From Bolinopsis microptera (taxonomy: Eukaryota; Ctenophora; Tentaculata; Lobata; Bolinopsidae), in contig NC_087080.1 in the NCBI RefSeq assembly GCF_026151205.1, positions 4,629,096-4,693,095 on the forward strand: DNA of 64,000 bases, in the 5' to 3' direction. Of the stretch, positions 34,065 through 47,227 are shown piece by piece. Position numbers and translations under genes: made by a program. Under the pieces are notes generated by a model, which was not told where the DNA came from, did not search any database, and saw only the letters and a list, made by a program, of their open reading frames with translations. Position 1 is the first letter of the stretch. Each line of letters opens with the position of its first letter.

Positions 34065-36076
34065 GATTTGGTGAGTGACGAGTGACGACTGCCCTTCAGT
34101 AATTTCTTATTCTGACAGAGCGATATCTTTCGGAACGTTGTGGCATGAGCGCGTTTAATAACGGTTAAATGCCTAAATTATACATGAGCTGGTGCTCGGT
34201 GATTTTCTGAAATGGGCACTCGGTGCAATATAAGTTTATATCCAAATTTAATTCTAATTCTAATATCCAAGTCCGGTATTTCACCAGAATTTTATTATCA
34301 GACTCTAAGGACTTTAAGCTACAGGTTTCATGCTTATTTTTTCAGCTACTAGCTTAATTATCTACTTAAACCATGCTAAACTATAGTGAGGCCGGTGAGT
34401 AAAAGTTCAGAGCCATAAGTTTAGGTCTAACATTGTATCCAGTATGTATATTATACATACTGGATAAAATCTTAGATATACTACATCCGTAAAATAAGCA
34501 ATTATTTATAGCTTGTATGTAAAATAAAAAGAATGCCTTCCTAGCAGTAACAGCAGCACAGAAGTCAAACTGAAGTTTAAGTTACATGTCTAATGGAAGA
34601 GGGAATTTCTCTGCTATTTTTGTGTTTTCAAAAATAAACGGCGCATTTGATTGCATTTGATTGAACTTAATTTCAATTAAAACATATGTACAGTCATTAA
34701 CAGTCATATATGAAGCTCAAATCGAATATGAAGCTATATAATCAGACCCTAAATCGAATCGAATCGAGAGATGCTTTTACAGTTTAAAATTTAAAAGTTG
34801 AAATGTCTATTTTACTAGCAGTCAATATAATATTTGTTTCATACAACAAGACTTGCTGAATAGCAAGGTTGCGGCTGCTTTTTTTAATCATTCCATATAT
34901 TTAAGTTTTATTCAACGGTGAAAAATGTACAGTCTTTAAGTCCTCTTCATTTTACGCCTCAAAACTGGTTTCTTTCTCATAAACAATTTTATCACATCAT
35001 CAGATAAGAAATATTTTAAAAACCATTACTCATAATATTATATACTATGATTCGAATAAATTTATAACAAAAATACAGCAGATTTCCTTCTCAGTTAGAT
35101 ATCAGCAATAAAGTTTTTAAGTTAAAATACGTTCCCTAATCCTTTCACAAGACCTTGCGAGTTATGATATTAAGAATAATTCAGGTTAATGCCGGACTTA
35201 TTAATATTCAAATAACTTATTAATATTCAAATAAAATGGGTAGGCATTTTTTGTCCTGTGAAATGTGACCTCGAAGGACGTATTTAAGATTTTTAATCCG
35301 TTCAGTACATAAAATTACGGTAGTTCGGGAGGTATCCACTTAAACTACATAAATTACCTTGGTATGTGCAAGCTTTTAAAATGTTAAGGAAAAGTGACCT
35401 TTATTCCCTTTATCCAGTGCAGTTATCCTGGATTATCATAACTGGCAACATGATGTACAATTACTATCCGTTTATTTGCTTATGTAATGGAACAAATCTA
35501 ATAAATCAAAAACGATGTTCAAGATATATAATCATGTAAGATGTATGATCCGTTGAAATGGAGTTGGTCCTCCCCAAATTGGTGCCATGTCGTCTGCTGT
35601 TTTTTATACTGTCGTCTGCTCACTCTTAAATGAGTTAGGCAAATATAGAATAGAGCTGCGAGACCGATTAAAACTTTAAACTAATTACAACACTAAAAAT
35701 CTATTACATTTATTGAGAATTATGTAATGTAACGTGATGGAAATATTTTAAACGGCCATATCCTGTTCAAACCCAGGATGCACGACATGAAGAATTCGTT
35801 GTAACTTTGTTTGAAAAGCATTAATAGAATATAACGGCCCGTTGCCGATAAGCGCAGATAACTGATATATATTAGCAAGTGATTGCAGTAAGATAAATTC
35901 GGATTTCCGACAGATTTATTGAATGTGGAAAAGGCCGTTACATCTCAAAATGCGAATAAATATAAAACCTAACCTTACACGTCCTAGATACTGATTTTGA
36001 AGATATTGATATGTATGGTTATCGTTTCGGTTGCAAAAACTGTCTGTGCTGGCTGTACTTTTTGTGGGAGAGCTGT
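34065..36076. other. Non-coding region
   Basis: AT-rich sequence with an inverted pair ATCCAGTATGTATAT / ATATACATACTGGAT near 34437-34465. No exon supported. Confidence 0.45.
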
Positions 36077-36930
36077 CTAAGAGCTCTTGCAGTCTTGCAG
36101 TTCTTTCATCGTTTCTTCCTCGTCAATAAGATCAATGATATCTCGTTTTGAGTACGGTGTGGTACTTCTTTCACCAGTTCTAACAAGTATTGGAGTTGAA
36201 CTTGTGCTTCTTAATCTTCTTATCCTGATTGAATTGAAATAATCATTGTTAGTTTATGAGATATAAGCCAATTCTTTCCAAGAACTAAATGCTTGTTAAC
36301 ATACAGTTTTAATACTTTCAACACTACTATATAACAAATAATTTGAGATCATGAATACGATGTTGTAACATTGAAACGTTGAGTAAATTCCTCTCCTGGT
36401 AAGAGCATTTTACCTTGTCGCATCAAACGGGATCAATACAATTTTACACAAGAATACATTAAAATACAGAGTTAAAGCGAGATTGGGAAGGTAATAAATT
36501 TAAATTTCTCTAAAGGATGGCGTCCACTTTAATTCAATGTTTTTAGAACTAATTTATTACACAGCATATTTCCAAAACAATTAACTTCTAGGTAAATGCA
36601 ACAAAACATTATGATCTGAGTATTAAATTACCTTTTCATCTTGAGCTTTGTCAACTCAATCCGACCCTGGCATCTATTCACCTTCATAAATCTTCTTTTT
36701 CTCCAATAATAAATTGACATCAAGTCTTGAAAATTATTCGAGAAGAATCTCGAATAATTAAGTTGCAGCGTGCCACATGGCTATCTAAACTGCAAACCCT
36801 ACCCATTGCTGAGCAAGGCCTTTATCTTCTCCGATGAGCGGGATCATCAATCTGTAGTAATCCCGATAACACTCGACCTCTGCCTGATCCAGAGGATGTC
36901 ACCATTTTACCTTCACACAGACATCGAACA
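36077..36930 (-). CDS. Small spliced gene or 3' end of a membrane protein gene with basic tail
   Basis: Three minus-strand exons join in frame: a 20-nt microexon 36911-36930 (VRCLCE), 36632-36725 and 36077-36224, with phases 2-in, 1, 2 and a stop at 36077-36079. The middle exon reads LMSIYYWRKRRFMKVNR, a short hydrophobic stretch then a basic cluster; the last exon reads RSTSSTPILVRTGERSTTP and ends in the acidic segment DLIDEEETMKELQ. It could be the juxtamembrane part and tail of a single-pass protein whose upstream exons I did not find, or a 78-aa protein starting at the ATG at 36718-36720. The microexon has a close relative at 63302-63321. Function unknown. Confidence 0.45.
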
Positions 36931-37631
36931 CTGTAAGAAGATGACGATTAGACTTCGTTATAGAATCAGTACCTGAAAATATTTCATATGAGATTTAAAC
37001 CGATTGCCTTCGTTTTACGTTTGGTCAGATTGATCCAAGAGAGGACAGTTGATATTAACATTGTCAAAAAAAAATAAGTGGTAGATTATTGTCCAGCACA
37101 TCAAACCTCAAGTTTAACAATGCTACCTTAAATTTTGCTTAGTCACAAAAAATGTGACAGAATTACCATTTTGTGCCTCAACAATATAAATTTAATGCAG
37201 AAAACTGGTATGGGCTACTATATTTCTTGTATTAATCAATTCCAACAATAATAAGGATGTGGATGTGAACGAAAAATTAACAAACTTTCACAACAAATTA
37301 TGTGACGAAATTAACAATGCATGCCCTATTTTGTAGTTCACCATACCTCTATTAGAATTCAATTTAACTTTATCATCATACAAATTTGGACAAACTAATT
37401 ATCTTCCAGCAAGGAGTAAACAGAGTGATAATATTTTTGGTGACATAATTAATCTATTTTTTACCATGTATTCAGTATTGCGATGTTTCAATTGTGGCAC
37501 TGTAAACGTATTACAACCACATAATAATTTATGTGACTGGTGCGTGGTTGTAATAGTGTTAATTAATTAAGCATTAACAGGGGACTGTAAACTAAATATT
37601 TATTTTCAAAATCTTTCTTTTTCTTTTCAGT

Positions 37632-38166
37632 AAATTATATTAATATTATAAATCAAAACCTTATAATATTGTTATCATCTTAACAGTTACTGTTGTAACT
37701 TAAGATTTTAAATTTATATTCCTCGTATTCCTTGTATTCCTTGTATTCCAGTACGTAATATAGGGTGTTTAAGCCATGGTATTTCAATATTTGCTCAATT
37801 TTGGTTTTAAAATCTTCAGACTTTATACTGTTGCATTTAAGAAAATATATGAGGAATGTTTAGGACACCCTGACAAGGAATGCTGAGTAGTGCAGTAGGA
37901 TTACTTGATGATCTGGAAGTACTGGGAATTATGATAATATCATACAGTCGCACAAATAAGTTTACTTTGTCACAATACTCAATTGATGATATCTGTGAAA
38001 CTTGAGCAAATATTGAAATACCAGCTTTAACACCCTATATTACGTACTGGAATACAAGGAATACAAGGAATACAAGGAATATGAATTTAAAATTGTAAGT
38101 TACAACAGTAACTGTTAAGATAATAACAATATCATAAGACTTTGATTTATAATATTAATATAATTA
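37632..38166. mobile_element. Foldback element with about 170-bp arms
   Basis: 37632-37800 and 37994-38166 are inverted repeats sharing TAACAGTTACTGTTGTAA, CCTTGTATTCC units and GTACGTAATATAGGGTGTT. A further inverted pair (37803-37850 with 38308-38356) links the interior to sequence outside, so the locus has been rearranged. No coding capacity. Confidence 0.75.
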
Positions 38167-38329
38167 TCTAAAACATTATTTGCCTTATGATGAGTTATAA
38201 TACTTTTGTTCACTTTTACACATTTGCTCACATCACTCACAGTCAGCCGCTCTGACATGGTTAACCACCTTACTTGTGTTGTCGGGATATAAATACCACA
38301 TTTCAATATATATATTTTCTTAAATGCAA

Positions 38330-38985
38330 CAGCATAAAGTCTGAAGATTTTAATACCATGTTCTACGACACTCAATGTGATGATCCGTAAAATAGGATAT
38401 GGACTAATAACTCAACAATCTAAAGCATGTTGACTTTAAAACCATGCTCTACCCCACTTAATGTGATAATTTTGAACAATTTCATGTCCAAGATGAACAG
38501 TTAGTATGAAGTGCGTCAATTGCTACTCGCAAGAGCGTAAGAATAGTTTTTGGGCTATTATAGCTCAATAACCTGATGTCTGAGATTTTTAAATAACATT
38601 CTACCTACTCAATGTGATAATTTAGAACACTTCAATGCCCAAGTTTAGCTCCTTACTCTAATCAGAAACTGAGTTATTTTGATTGTAAGTGCTGTTATTG
38701 TTACTCACGAGAGCTCAAAAGGGTGTGGTCATATAACAGTAGTAACTGATTAACCTGAAGTCTGAGGAGTTAATTACGCTCTACTTAATATGATGATTTT
38801 ATGCCCAAATTTAGCTCTTTTATACTCCAAAGTCCAATCAGAAACAGAGTTAATTTGATTTTAGCTGTTGTAATTGCTACTCACGAGAGCGTAAAAATAT
38901 GTCTTGGGCTAATAACTCAACAGCCTGATGCCCAAAATCAGCTCCTTACTCCAAACAGAAACCGAGTTATATCAGAAGTGGAGAT
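38330..38985. repeat. Degenerate 170-190 bp tandem repeat, about 3.5 copies
   Basis: Each copy runs in the order CTCTAC-C-ACTTAATGTGATAATTT, CCAAGTTTAGCTCC, CAGAAACTGAGTTA, TGCTACTCACGAGAGC, AATAACTCAACAGCCTGA. Divergence is high, so the array is old. Confidence 0.65.
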
Positions 38986-39155
38986 GAGTGTGTGTGTTTA
39001 GATATTCAGAAAGTCTGCCAAAGCCAGATTTGTTTCTGGTGGATCCCTTGAACCGTTCCAGGTCTCCAACCCCGGCCAGAATTGGTTTCGAATTTTCTCA
39101 TTCCATCGAAGCCAAATTATTTTCTGATGGTTCCCTTTATCTATTCTGAGACAAG

Positions 39156-39204
39156 GTGAGAATCTCAACTCAGTGTTTTCAAAACACTGAGTGGAGATTC
39201 TCAC
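39156..39204. repeat. 49-bp hairpin, one mismatch
   Basis: Arms 39156-39179 and 39181-39204 (GTGAGAATCTCAACTCAGTG and onward) pair around one base with a single mismatch. Confidence 0.85.
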
Positions 39205-39415
39205 TTCGTCAACAATATCATCAAAACAAAGGATTGACCCACTCATAAGAGCGAAGAAAGATTATCAAAACAACAAATACATTGGAAATAATGTACTTAC
39301 TTGACAGAGTCAGAGGAAGCATTTCTCCCGATTCATTTGCTCATTCTGATGTGCCAAAAACATTCATTATGAAAAGTAACGAAGTGAGAATTAATTAAAG
39401 TGAGAATTAGAAATG

Positions 39416-40956
39416 AATTAGAATTGAGGGACCACATGCAAAACTGGTATATCTGAACATATACCAATTTTGCGCAGGTAGCTCATAGTCTTCAGGGTGA
39501 AAAGGTGCATCTTTGGAACTTTTTTTGAACAATTTTGAAGAAATTTTTGAAAAAAAGTGAAATTTTATTTTTCCAAAACTGGTATACAGGGTGAGTTGAA
39601 AATAGTGTGTGGAAAGTAAAAATCGATCATTTTTTTTATGAAGGAGCAAATTTTTAAAGGTGAATTGCTATCAGTTCATTAACTTTACATATTTCATTAT
39701 TGCCTCTCATTTGATTCTAATAACTCATAATTTGGTTGATTTATGGCAGTTTTCCAAAAAATCTTAAATTTGTCCTAATGGGGTTCTCAAATCGTGTGCC
39801 CTGAAAATCGAGTCTAAAAATCTATATTCTCCTACATTTTTTAAGCAATCACCCTGAAACTTTCAGGATATGTTCTAGGGATCATTTAAAAGAGATGAGC
39901 CAGACAAAATTTTGAGATAGGCTTTTTAAAAAATTTTATTCGATTTTGAAAATCGTGGACCTCAAAAAATCATCAAAAAACGTGGTCCAAGATTTTCAAA
40001 ATCGAATAAAATTTTTTTAAAAGGCCTATGTCAAAATTCTGTCTGGCTCATCTCTTCTAAATGATCCTTAGAACATATACTGAAAGTTTCAGGGTGATTG
40101 CTCAAAAAACGTAGGAGAAAATAGATTTTTAGACTCGATTTTCAGGGCACGCGATCAAAAATCGCTCGCGCAATACAATTACCACACACGCGCTGACCTT
40201 TGACCGGCAATAATTTCGGCTAGGAACGATATTTTTCCACGGCATCAAAAGCATCTGATAGATATTACTCCCCTCTATCAGAAACAACTAACTAAAATGT
40301 CGATTTTGAGAAAATTTCCATGAAGACCCCCCTGCCCCCATAATACAGTCAAGTCGGCTATAGACAATTCTCTTACACGTTATCAATATGTCCTAGCTAA
40401 TAAAGGACGATGGGTTGAGCAAATTATTAATTATTAAGTATTTTAATTGTATTATTATAAAAAGTATATATTTTCATTACCTAAATATGCAAAAATTAAG
40501 TGGAAATTTCATTTGTCAAAAAAATTAGAGCCATTTACTTTCCACACACTATTTTCAACTCACCCTGTATGTTACAATATACCATTTTAGCTTTAACAAT
40601 CATGAAAACAAAATGGTATATCTGCAGATATACCACCTTCAAGAAACTTATCTTCTATAAAACCGGTATATCTATACACATTTTATAGACTTTAGCCAAC
40701 CCAAATGGTATATCTTCAGATATACCATTCTCAGTTAAATTATTTTATTGTTTATAGTATAGAAAAAATGGTATATCTTGAGATATACCAGTTTTGGTAC
40801 AATTCTAGTTTTAAAAATGGTATATAGACAGATATACCATTTTTAAGAAGTGTTTTTTACACATGATATAGAATCTTTAAATCAGTAAAATACATTTATC
40901 TCAAAACTATCAAAAACAGATATACCAGTTTTGCATGTGGTCCCTCAATTAGAATT
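39416..40956. mobile_element. Mutator-like non-autonomous element with 10-bp target duplication
   Basis: The element spans 39426-40946. It has 30-bp perfect terminal inverted repeats starting GAGGGACCACATGCAAAACT and is flanked on both sides by AATTAGAATT (39416-39425, 40947-40956). A 9-10 bp duplication fits Mutator-like (MULE) transposition. A second inverted pair (CAGGGTGAGTTGAAAATAG at about 39588 and its complement near 40545-40567) and a third, central palindrome are nested inside. The right flank has five short palindromes of the form GGTATATCTNCAGATATACC. No transposase is encoded. Confidence 0.75.
39797..40152. repeat. Central imperfect palindrome of about 355 bp
   Basis: Arms of about 165 bp (CCTGAAAATCGAGTCTAAAA at the left; complement ending near 40150) meet near 39975. 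Paired differences are scattered, so the arms have diverged since formation. Confidence 0.8.
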
Positions 40957-41410
40957 AAATTTACACAGCAATACGATAAGAATAAAAATAATTTAAAGAA
41001 GCTTCAAACTGCTGTGCAGGACATTCAAGTCAGTCAAAAACTGTTAGAAGAATACCCTTCTAGTATAGGGACATAAAATCAAAACATATAATATGTTATA
41101 AGCTATAAGTTAATGAATATGGTACAGTGAGATTTAACATTAAACTTTGGGTATGAAGGTAACCATTAAATTCAAAATGATACGAAAATTACATAGATAC
41201 CCACTTGGCACTTTTATATTTGCTGTCAGAATTATGTATAAAGAAGTATATAACCATAGAGTGAAAAATGGCAACCGGTCAGACGTGGTAAACGGATAAA
41301 GTAAGAGAGACATACGTCATACAGTTCTATACTTCTTTAATTAAGTTAAAATGAGGTAGGCAGTCATAGACTTGCGGCTTAATTTGGTCAGTAAAACACA
41401 GGGGACCCTG

Positions 41411-41538
41411 CTACTTAACAAAAACTCCGAAACACAGAATAAAATCAAAGATCAAGTGAATAACAATATACTTCTACTTAACAAAAACTCCGAAACACAG
41501 AATAAAATCAAAGATCAAGTGAATAACAATATACTTCT
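41411..41538 (+). repeat. 63-bp direct duplication
   Basis: 41411-41473 is repeated at 41474-41536 almost exactly (CTTAACAAAAACTCCGAAAC and onward). It lies 110 bp upstream of the reverse-transcriptase ORF and may belong to that element's 5' region. Confidence 0.9.
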
Positions 41539-41648
41539 AAGTTCTAGGATAAGCTAAGTTCTAGGACAAAAGCCATGAAGATAGAATATACAAAAGGACT
41601 CTCACTTTAAGAGAGATTGACAATAAATATGAAAGTTTAAAAAGAAAA

Positions 41649-44600
41649 ATGTCTGAAAGCAAATACAACTTTTATAAAGATATAAGTAGCCTTCAAAAAG
41701 GCGAGCTCAAGCAACTTAGCTCTCATTCCCTCTGCAAATCTGGAGCCATTTTCCTTGTTATACAATCTTTTGCTGGCCAAGACAGCACTTCTTCTCCTAA
41801 TATCACCTCTGTTAATAGCGAGTTTATCACTTTTCACTATTGTTCTAAAATATTTGATAAAATCCGAATAGAATCAGTCATTCGTGACTCTAGGATCTTG
41901 ACTCTTCTCCCTCCAAACCTTACGCCTTTCCTTCCCTTAAAAGTTTACTATAAGTACGATATTCCTGTCGGGCGTAAGCTTTTTAATTATAATAGATTCC
42001 TTAAATCACTTGATAATACTACTATTTCCTCCATCCTGGAAGGTGATTGCCCCTGTTCCAGTAACCCTTATTGCTATCAGCCTCGAGGCCACATCATCAC
42101 CGGTGACCTTGCTTTCATTGAGCAAGAGGATTTAAGAGGCATCATGAGTTACGGTACCAAATTTAGGGAACCTGTGTCTGTTCCTCCTGAGCAAATCTTG
42201 GAGAGCCTCAACGAGTGTTCAGCCAACTTCGCCACCCGTATGGCTAGGAAACATGGACTTTCATGTTTGGAATTCCAGGATTGGAAAGATGAGGTCTCCC
42301 GGATCTTTACCAATCGCCTTAACTTCCTCTCCTCCTCCCCTAATAACTTCACTCCCTACAATTCCATTCTACAAAGGGATGATGTTAAATCTTATCTCGA
42401 CAGTCTTTCTTCTTCTTTTATTATTTGCTCCGTAGATAAAGCTTCAAATAATTATGTTTTTGTCTGCAAGAAGTTTTATCTTTTAACCCTTCTCAACGAA
42501 CTTGGCTACGATCTCACTTCTCTAGAGTGTCGTGGCAATTCTACTTATCATCCGGTTAACTCTGTAGAGGATGATATTATTCAGGAACATGTGAACTTCA
42601 TTAAAGATAACTTTAATATTCGTGTTTCTGAGGACAACCTTTGTCTACCGAGAATCTTTTGGATTCCTAAACTTCACAAGAATCCTTATAAGTCTAGATT
42701 TATAGCTGGGGCCAGTAAATGTACCACTAAGCAGATATCAGTTGTAGTCAACAAAGCTTTAAAAGTTTTAAAAGAATAATTTTCCAAATACTGCAACTCT
42801 ATCTACAACAATACTGGAATTAACTGCGACTGGAGCATTAACAGCTCTAAACAGTTCCTGGAAAGGCTGCCTAGACTAGAGATTTTTAATATGCAGGTAT
42901 ACGACTTTACCACTCTGTATACCAATCTAGACCTTCAGGATGTACAGTCACTGCTTTTCGAGCTAATAGATCTCCTCTTTAGTAATACGAATAAATTTAT
43001 TTGTGTTTCTCTGTATAAGAACAACAATTTTTTCTCTAAAAAGGAATATAACGGATACTTATGTTTTTCTGCTGATAAACTCAAAACAGCTATTACATTT
43101 ATTCTGTTTAACACTTTTGTTTGTTTTGGGGATCAGATTTTAAGACAAACGAAAGGCATTCCCATGGGAGGGAATTCTAGTAGCCAGTTCGCTGATCTTT
43201 CGCTAGGGAAGTGTGAATTCAACTACATGACACGCCTAATCAAAGAAAAGAAGTTCGGTCTCGCTAAGCTCCTCTCAAGAAACTGCAGATATGTCGACGA
43301 CCTCAACACCATGAACTATTTGCATTTCTCTAACCTATAGTCGGATCCCAACCGTTCTAAAAGGCTATCTCGTTAGCTTTTTGTGTTAAAAGCGATTTCT
43401 CAACGGTTATCACCTCTCAAGATGATTCTCAAAACATTTGGCCACTATTGCATTTTTGAAATAAATGCAATAGTGGCGTTTTCGGCCACACCCTTTTTCA
43501 GAGTTTCGCGGTCACTCGAATTTGTGTATTTCAGTCCAGGAAGGTCTTAAAGACTATTCCGATACACCAAAATGTGCCTAATAGACACATTTATATACAA
43601 CTTATGAAGCAACATATACCTTAAAATGCTTCGTTTCGAAAATATGGCCGAAAAACGGTTTTTAGCTTGACGCAGTCCATAATTTCCGTGATTTTTGGCA
43701 TTTCCGCCTAGGAAGGTCGTAGAGACTATTCTGATACACTAAAATGTACATAATGGCCACATTTATATACAACTTATGAAGCAACATATACCCTAAAAGG
43801 CTTATTTTCCGAAATGTGGCTGAAAAACGGATTTTTGCCGAGCGAACAATGACAATATTCACAAATGGGCTATTGGACTGTTAACTAGAACGGTCTTAAA
43901 GACTCATGAGCAACATAGCATTTGTCACAAGATGTAAGATGAGTCACTTTGTGTCCAGAAACACCTACAAAAAATGGAGAATGATCTACTTTATTGGGCA
44001 ACTCTCTTAATGGGCCAGGCCAGCAGCATATTTGAGTCTTACGAAAGGGCGATTTTTCAAAATTACGGTTTCTTAAGGTCAAAGGGTCGGCAGCTAACAG
44101 AGAATTGGTCGCAATTGGCGACTCATGCACCTCATGTACTCAAAAACGCTCACTTTAGGAGTCATTAGTAAATAACTACTACATGATTTGTGAAAACTCC
44201 AACAATTTTTCCTTGGCACCAATTTAATTTTTAAATATAATATGTGCCAGACCAAAATTCAACTTCAAACTTTTTATTTATTTATGCCATGATATATGTA
44301 CCAAGAATACTATACCGGACCTAAAATAAATCGGCACTGGATCCGGTCCAGATTGTTGCTTGACCGCTGACCAGTACGCCACTTTGAAATTATGATTGAT
44401 TTTGCTGTCTCGACCAATATTGGTCTGTAATCCTTGGTTTGAGATCTGTTGGCCGCAGTTCAATAATACCGCAGTGGTTTGGTTCGCATAGATTTTACCA
44501 TCGTATGATAATGTGTGTCATTTCCTCGTTTTCAATCAAGTGGTTACTGGCTAGCTCTTTTGTTATTACAGCTGCCTCGAGATCTTATCTAGGGCACTAA

Positions 44601-47207
44601 TACATTAGTACTAGAACATTAGAACTATAATTCAAGAACTTCAGATTAAAATTACTTGGCCGCATGGCCTGGCAGGGTTCGAGATTCGACTCTAAAACGC
44701 TCAGTTTAGGAGTGATTAGTAGATAACTACTGCATGATATGCGAAAATTCCAACTAGACAAGGATCATGCTTAATCAAAGTGTTCCTCGACTTGAACTTA
44801 AGTCTTGTAACCTATTGGAGTTTGGGCCACTGAATCGAATACGACCTGATATTAATTTTAGGATGTCGGGAAATTCATTAAGATTTTTATTCTTTGGTTT
44901 TCAATTGTGCTACGAATCCGACTTTGAGTTGATAACACCGTCCTGCTTGACTCTCAAAGAGAGGAACCAAGGCTTAGGTTCCTCTTTTTGGCTCTGAGAT
45001 TCAACTTTAAGATCGGAGTTCGGAGATCCTCGCGTCGGAGATCAGACTTTTTGCTTGATATTGGACCTATAAATCAAATTATATATTCGGAACAGCACGG
45101 GATGTAACCAAGGTTAATTTAGATAAGATATACCAGCTTTCGGGGTTACAAGGCCTTATGAAAGGCAGGCAGAGCATCCTAAATCCTCATGCTATCCTCA
45201 CGTTGACCATCTAGGTGCAAACTCCAGCTATTAGGCCCGAGATCCGTCCCTTGTCCTGTAGTGTCCCGTAAGTAAGAGATCGTTCAGATTTTGGTCATTA
45301 AGACCCCCTCCCCGCTCTAAAATCCACTTTACCCACAGCTGGAAAAATTTCACATGTAAAACCTAAATAGCCAAATCAGCATCTCGAGACCTTCTATTAT
45401 ATAAACCCCGTGATCCTACTATAATCTTATAACTTATAGTTATAAGGCATTGCATGCCGAAAATAAGATTCACCCCAACTGGTGATATGAACCTGGTATG
45501 TTACCTGAATGCCCTCAGTCAAATCTCGAACCCTGATAATGCTATTCTGCCAAGTAACCTTTATTTGAGGTTCTAGAATTACAGTTCTAATGTTCTAGTA
45601 TTTGTGCCAATGCCCCAGATAAGATCTCGAGGCAGCTCACTGCTGTAATAACAGAAGAACTAGCCAGTTAATGACACGCATTATCATACGATGGGAAAAT
45701 CTATGCGACTGAAAAAAAGGATATGGGGTCATTCTGAAGTACTGGTCAGTGGTCAAGCAACAATCTGGCCCGGAAACAGTGCCGAATTATTTTAGGTCCG
45801 GTATTCTTAGCACATATCATGGTTAAGTTTCATGGCATGAATAAATAGAAAGTTGAATTTTGGTCATTACATTTTGGCTAAATTGGTGCCAATAAAAAAT
45901 TGTTGGAGTTTTCACAAATCATGCAGTAGTTAAACTTATTTACTAATCACTCCTAAAGTGAGCGTTTTTGAGTATATGATGTGCATGAGTCGGCAATTGC
46001 GAACAATTTACTGTTAGCAACTGACCCATTGACCTTTACTAAAGAAACCGTAATTGAAAAATCGCCCTTTCGTAAGACACAAATATGCTGCTGGCCTGGC
46101 CCATTTAATTAAGAGAGATGCCCAATAAAGTAGATCATTCTCCAATTTTTGTAGGTGTTTCTGGATACAAAGTGACTCATCTTACATCTTGTGACAAATG
46201 CTATGTTGCTCATGAGTCTTTAAGACCGTTCTAGTTAACAGTCCAATAGCCCATTTGTGAATATTGTCATTGTTCGCTCGGCAAAAATCCGTTTTTCAGC
46301 CACATTTCGGAAAATAAGCCTTTTAGGGTATATGTTGCTTCATAAGTTGTATATAAATGTGGCCATTATGTACATTTTAGTGTATCAGAATAGTCTCTAC
46401 GACCTTCCTAGGCGGGAATGCCAAAAATCATGGAAATTATGGACTGCGTCAATCCAAAAACCGTTTTTTCGACCATATTTCCGAAACGAAGCATTTTAAG
46501 GTATATGTTGCTTCATAAGTTGTATATAAATGTGTCTATTAGGCACATTTTGGTGTATCAGAATAGTCTTTAAGACCTTCCTGGACTGAAATACACAAAT
46601 TCGAGTGACCGCGAAACCCTGAAAAAGGGTGTGGCCGAAAACGCCACTATTGCATTTATTTCAAAAATGCAATAGTGGCCAAATGTTTTAAGAATCATCT
46701 TGAGAGGTGATAACCGTTGAGAAATCGCTTTTAACACGAAAAGCTAACGAGATTCCGTTTCGTCTCAGACTACTAATCAGGTCCATTTATCCACCTGACC
46801 TGCTTATGGAGAGGAGTGGTGACGACAATAAGTCCGTAAACTATCTCGACATCAACATCTCGATGAATAACTCCGGACACGTCGCCACCAAGCTTTACAA
46901 CAAACTTGATGACTTCAACTTTCCTGTGGTCATGTACACCTTTCCTAACAGTAATATTTCCTCTTCTGTTGGTTATAATGTTTTTTACGGTCAGGTCCTT
47001 CGTTACTCTTCCATTATCTCTGACCTTGATTCTTTTCTGTGTTCTACCAACACCCTTTATAGGACACTTCTTTCAAGATGTTATAATGACAGACTCCTGA
47101 AGAGTAAATTCAGAAAGCTTCTGAAAGACCGACCTAGTATTCTGTACAAATACAGTATACTTGATGTCAGCGACATCCTTGACATCACATTTAACGTGAA
47201 CAGGTGA
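41649..47207 (+). pseudogene. Penelope-type reverse transcriptase, interrupted
   Basis: RNA-directed DNA polymerase of a retroelement, in three same-frame pieces: 41649-42776, 42780-43340 and 46754-47207. The first carries an N-terminal domain and IPKLHKNPYKSRFIAG; the second carries YDFTTLYTNL, KGIPMGGNSSSQFADL and the catalytic CRYVDDL; the third is the thumb region (IYPPDLL, NYLDINI, KLYNKLDDFNFPV). The LHK/PYKSRF and IPMG motifs point to Penelope-like elements, though a relative of that group is possible. Lesions are an in-frame TAA at 42777-42779, a TAG at 43338-43340, and a 3.4 kb foldback insertion at 43367-46753. No GIY-YIG endonuclease domain is visible after the RT. The copy is dead. 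Codon use differs from host genes in being T-rich at third positions. Confidence 0.75.
43367..46753. mobile_element. 3.4 kb foldback element with about 1.2-1.3 kb arms inside the RT gene
   Basis: The ends ATCTCGTTAGC and GCTAACGAGAT open inverted arms running from 43367 to about 44700 and from about 45515 to 46753, roughly 90% or more alike by eye. Each arm contains a smaller palindrome around CCACTATTGCATTT and two tandem units of about 155 bp (43540-43845). The 0.8 kb centre repeats part of the arm (AACGCTCAGTTTAGGAGTGA near 44697 against 44150). No transposase ORF is present. Short ORFs over it on both strands are mirror images, as expected for a palindrome. No unambiguous target duplication is visible. 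Confidence 0.85.
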
Positions 47208-47227
47208 TCACTGACGAGTGATTGCTA

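Noticed and set aside
43662-46499. Matching 66- and 80-codon ORFs on opposite strands
   Set aside because: They are mirror copies in the two arms of the foldback element; identical peptides from a palindrome are not independent evidence of coding.
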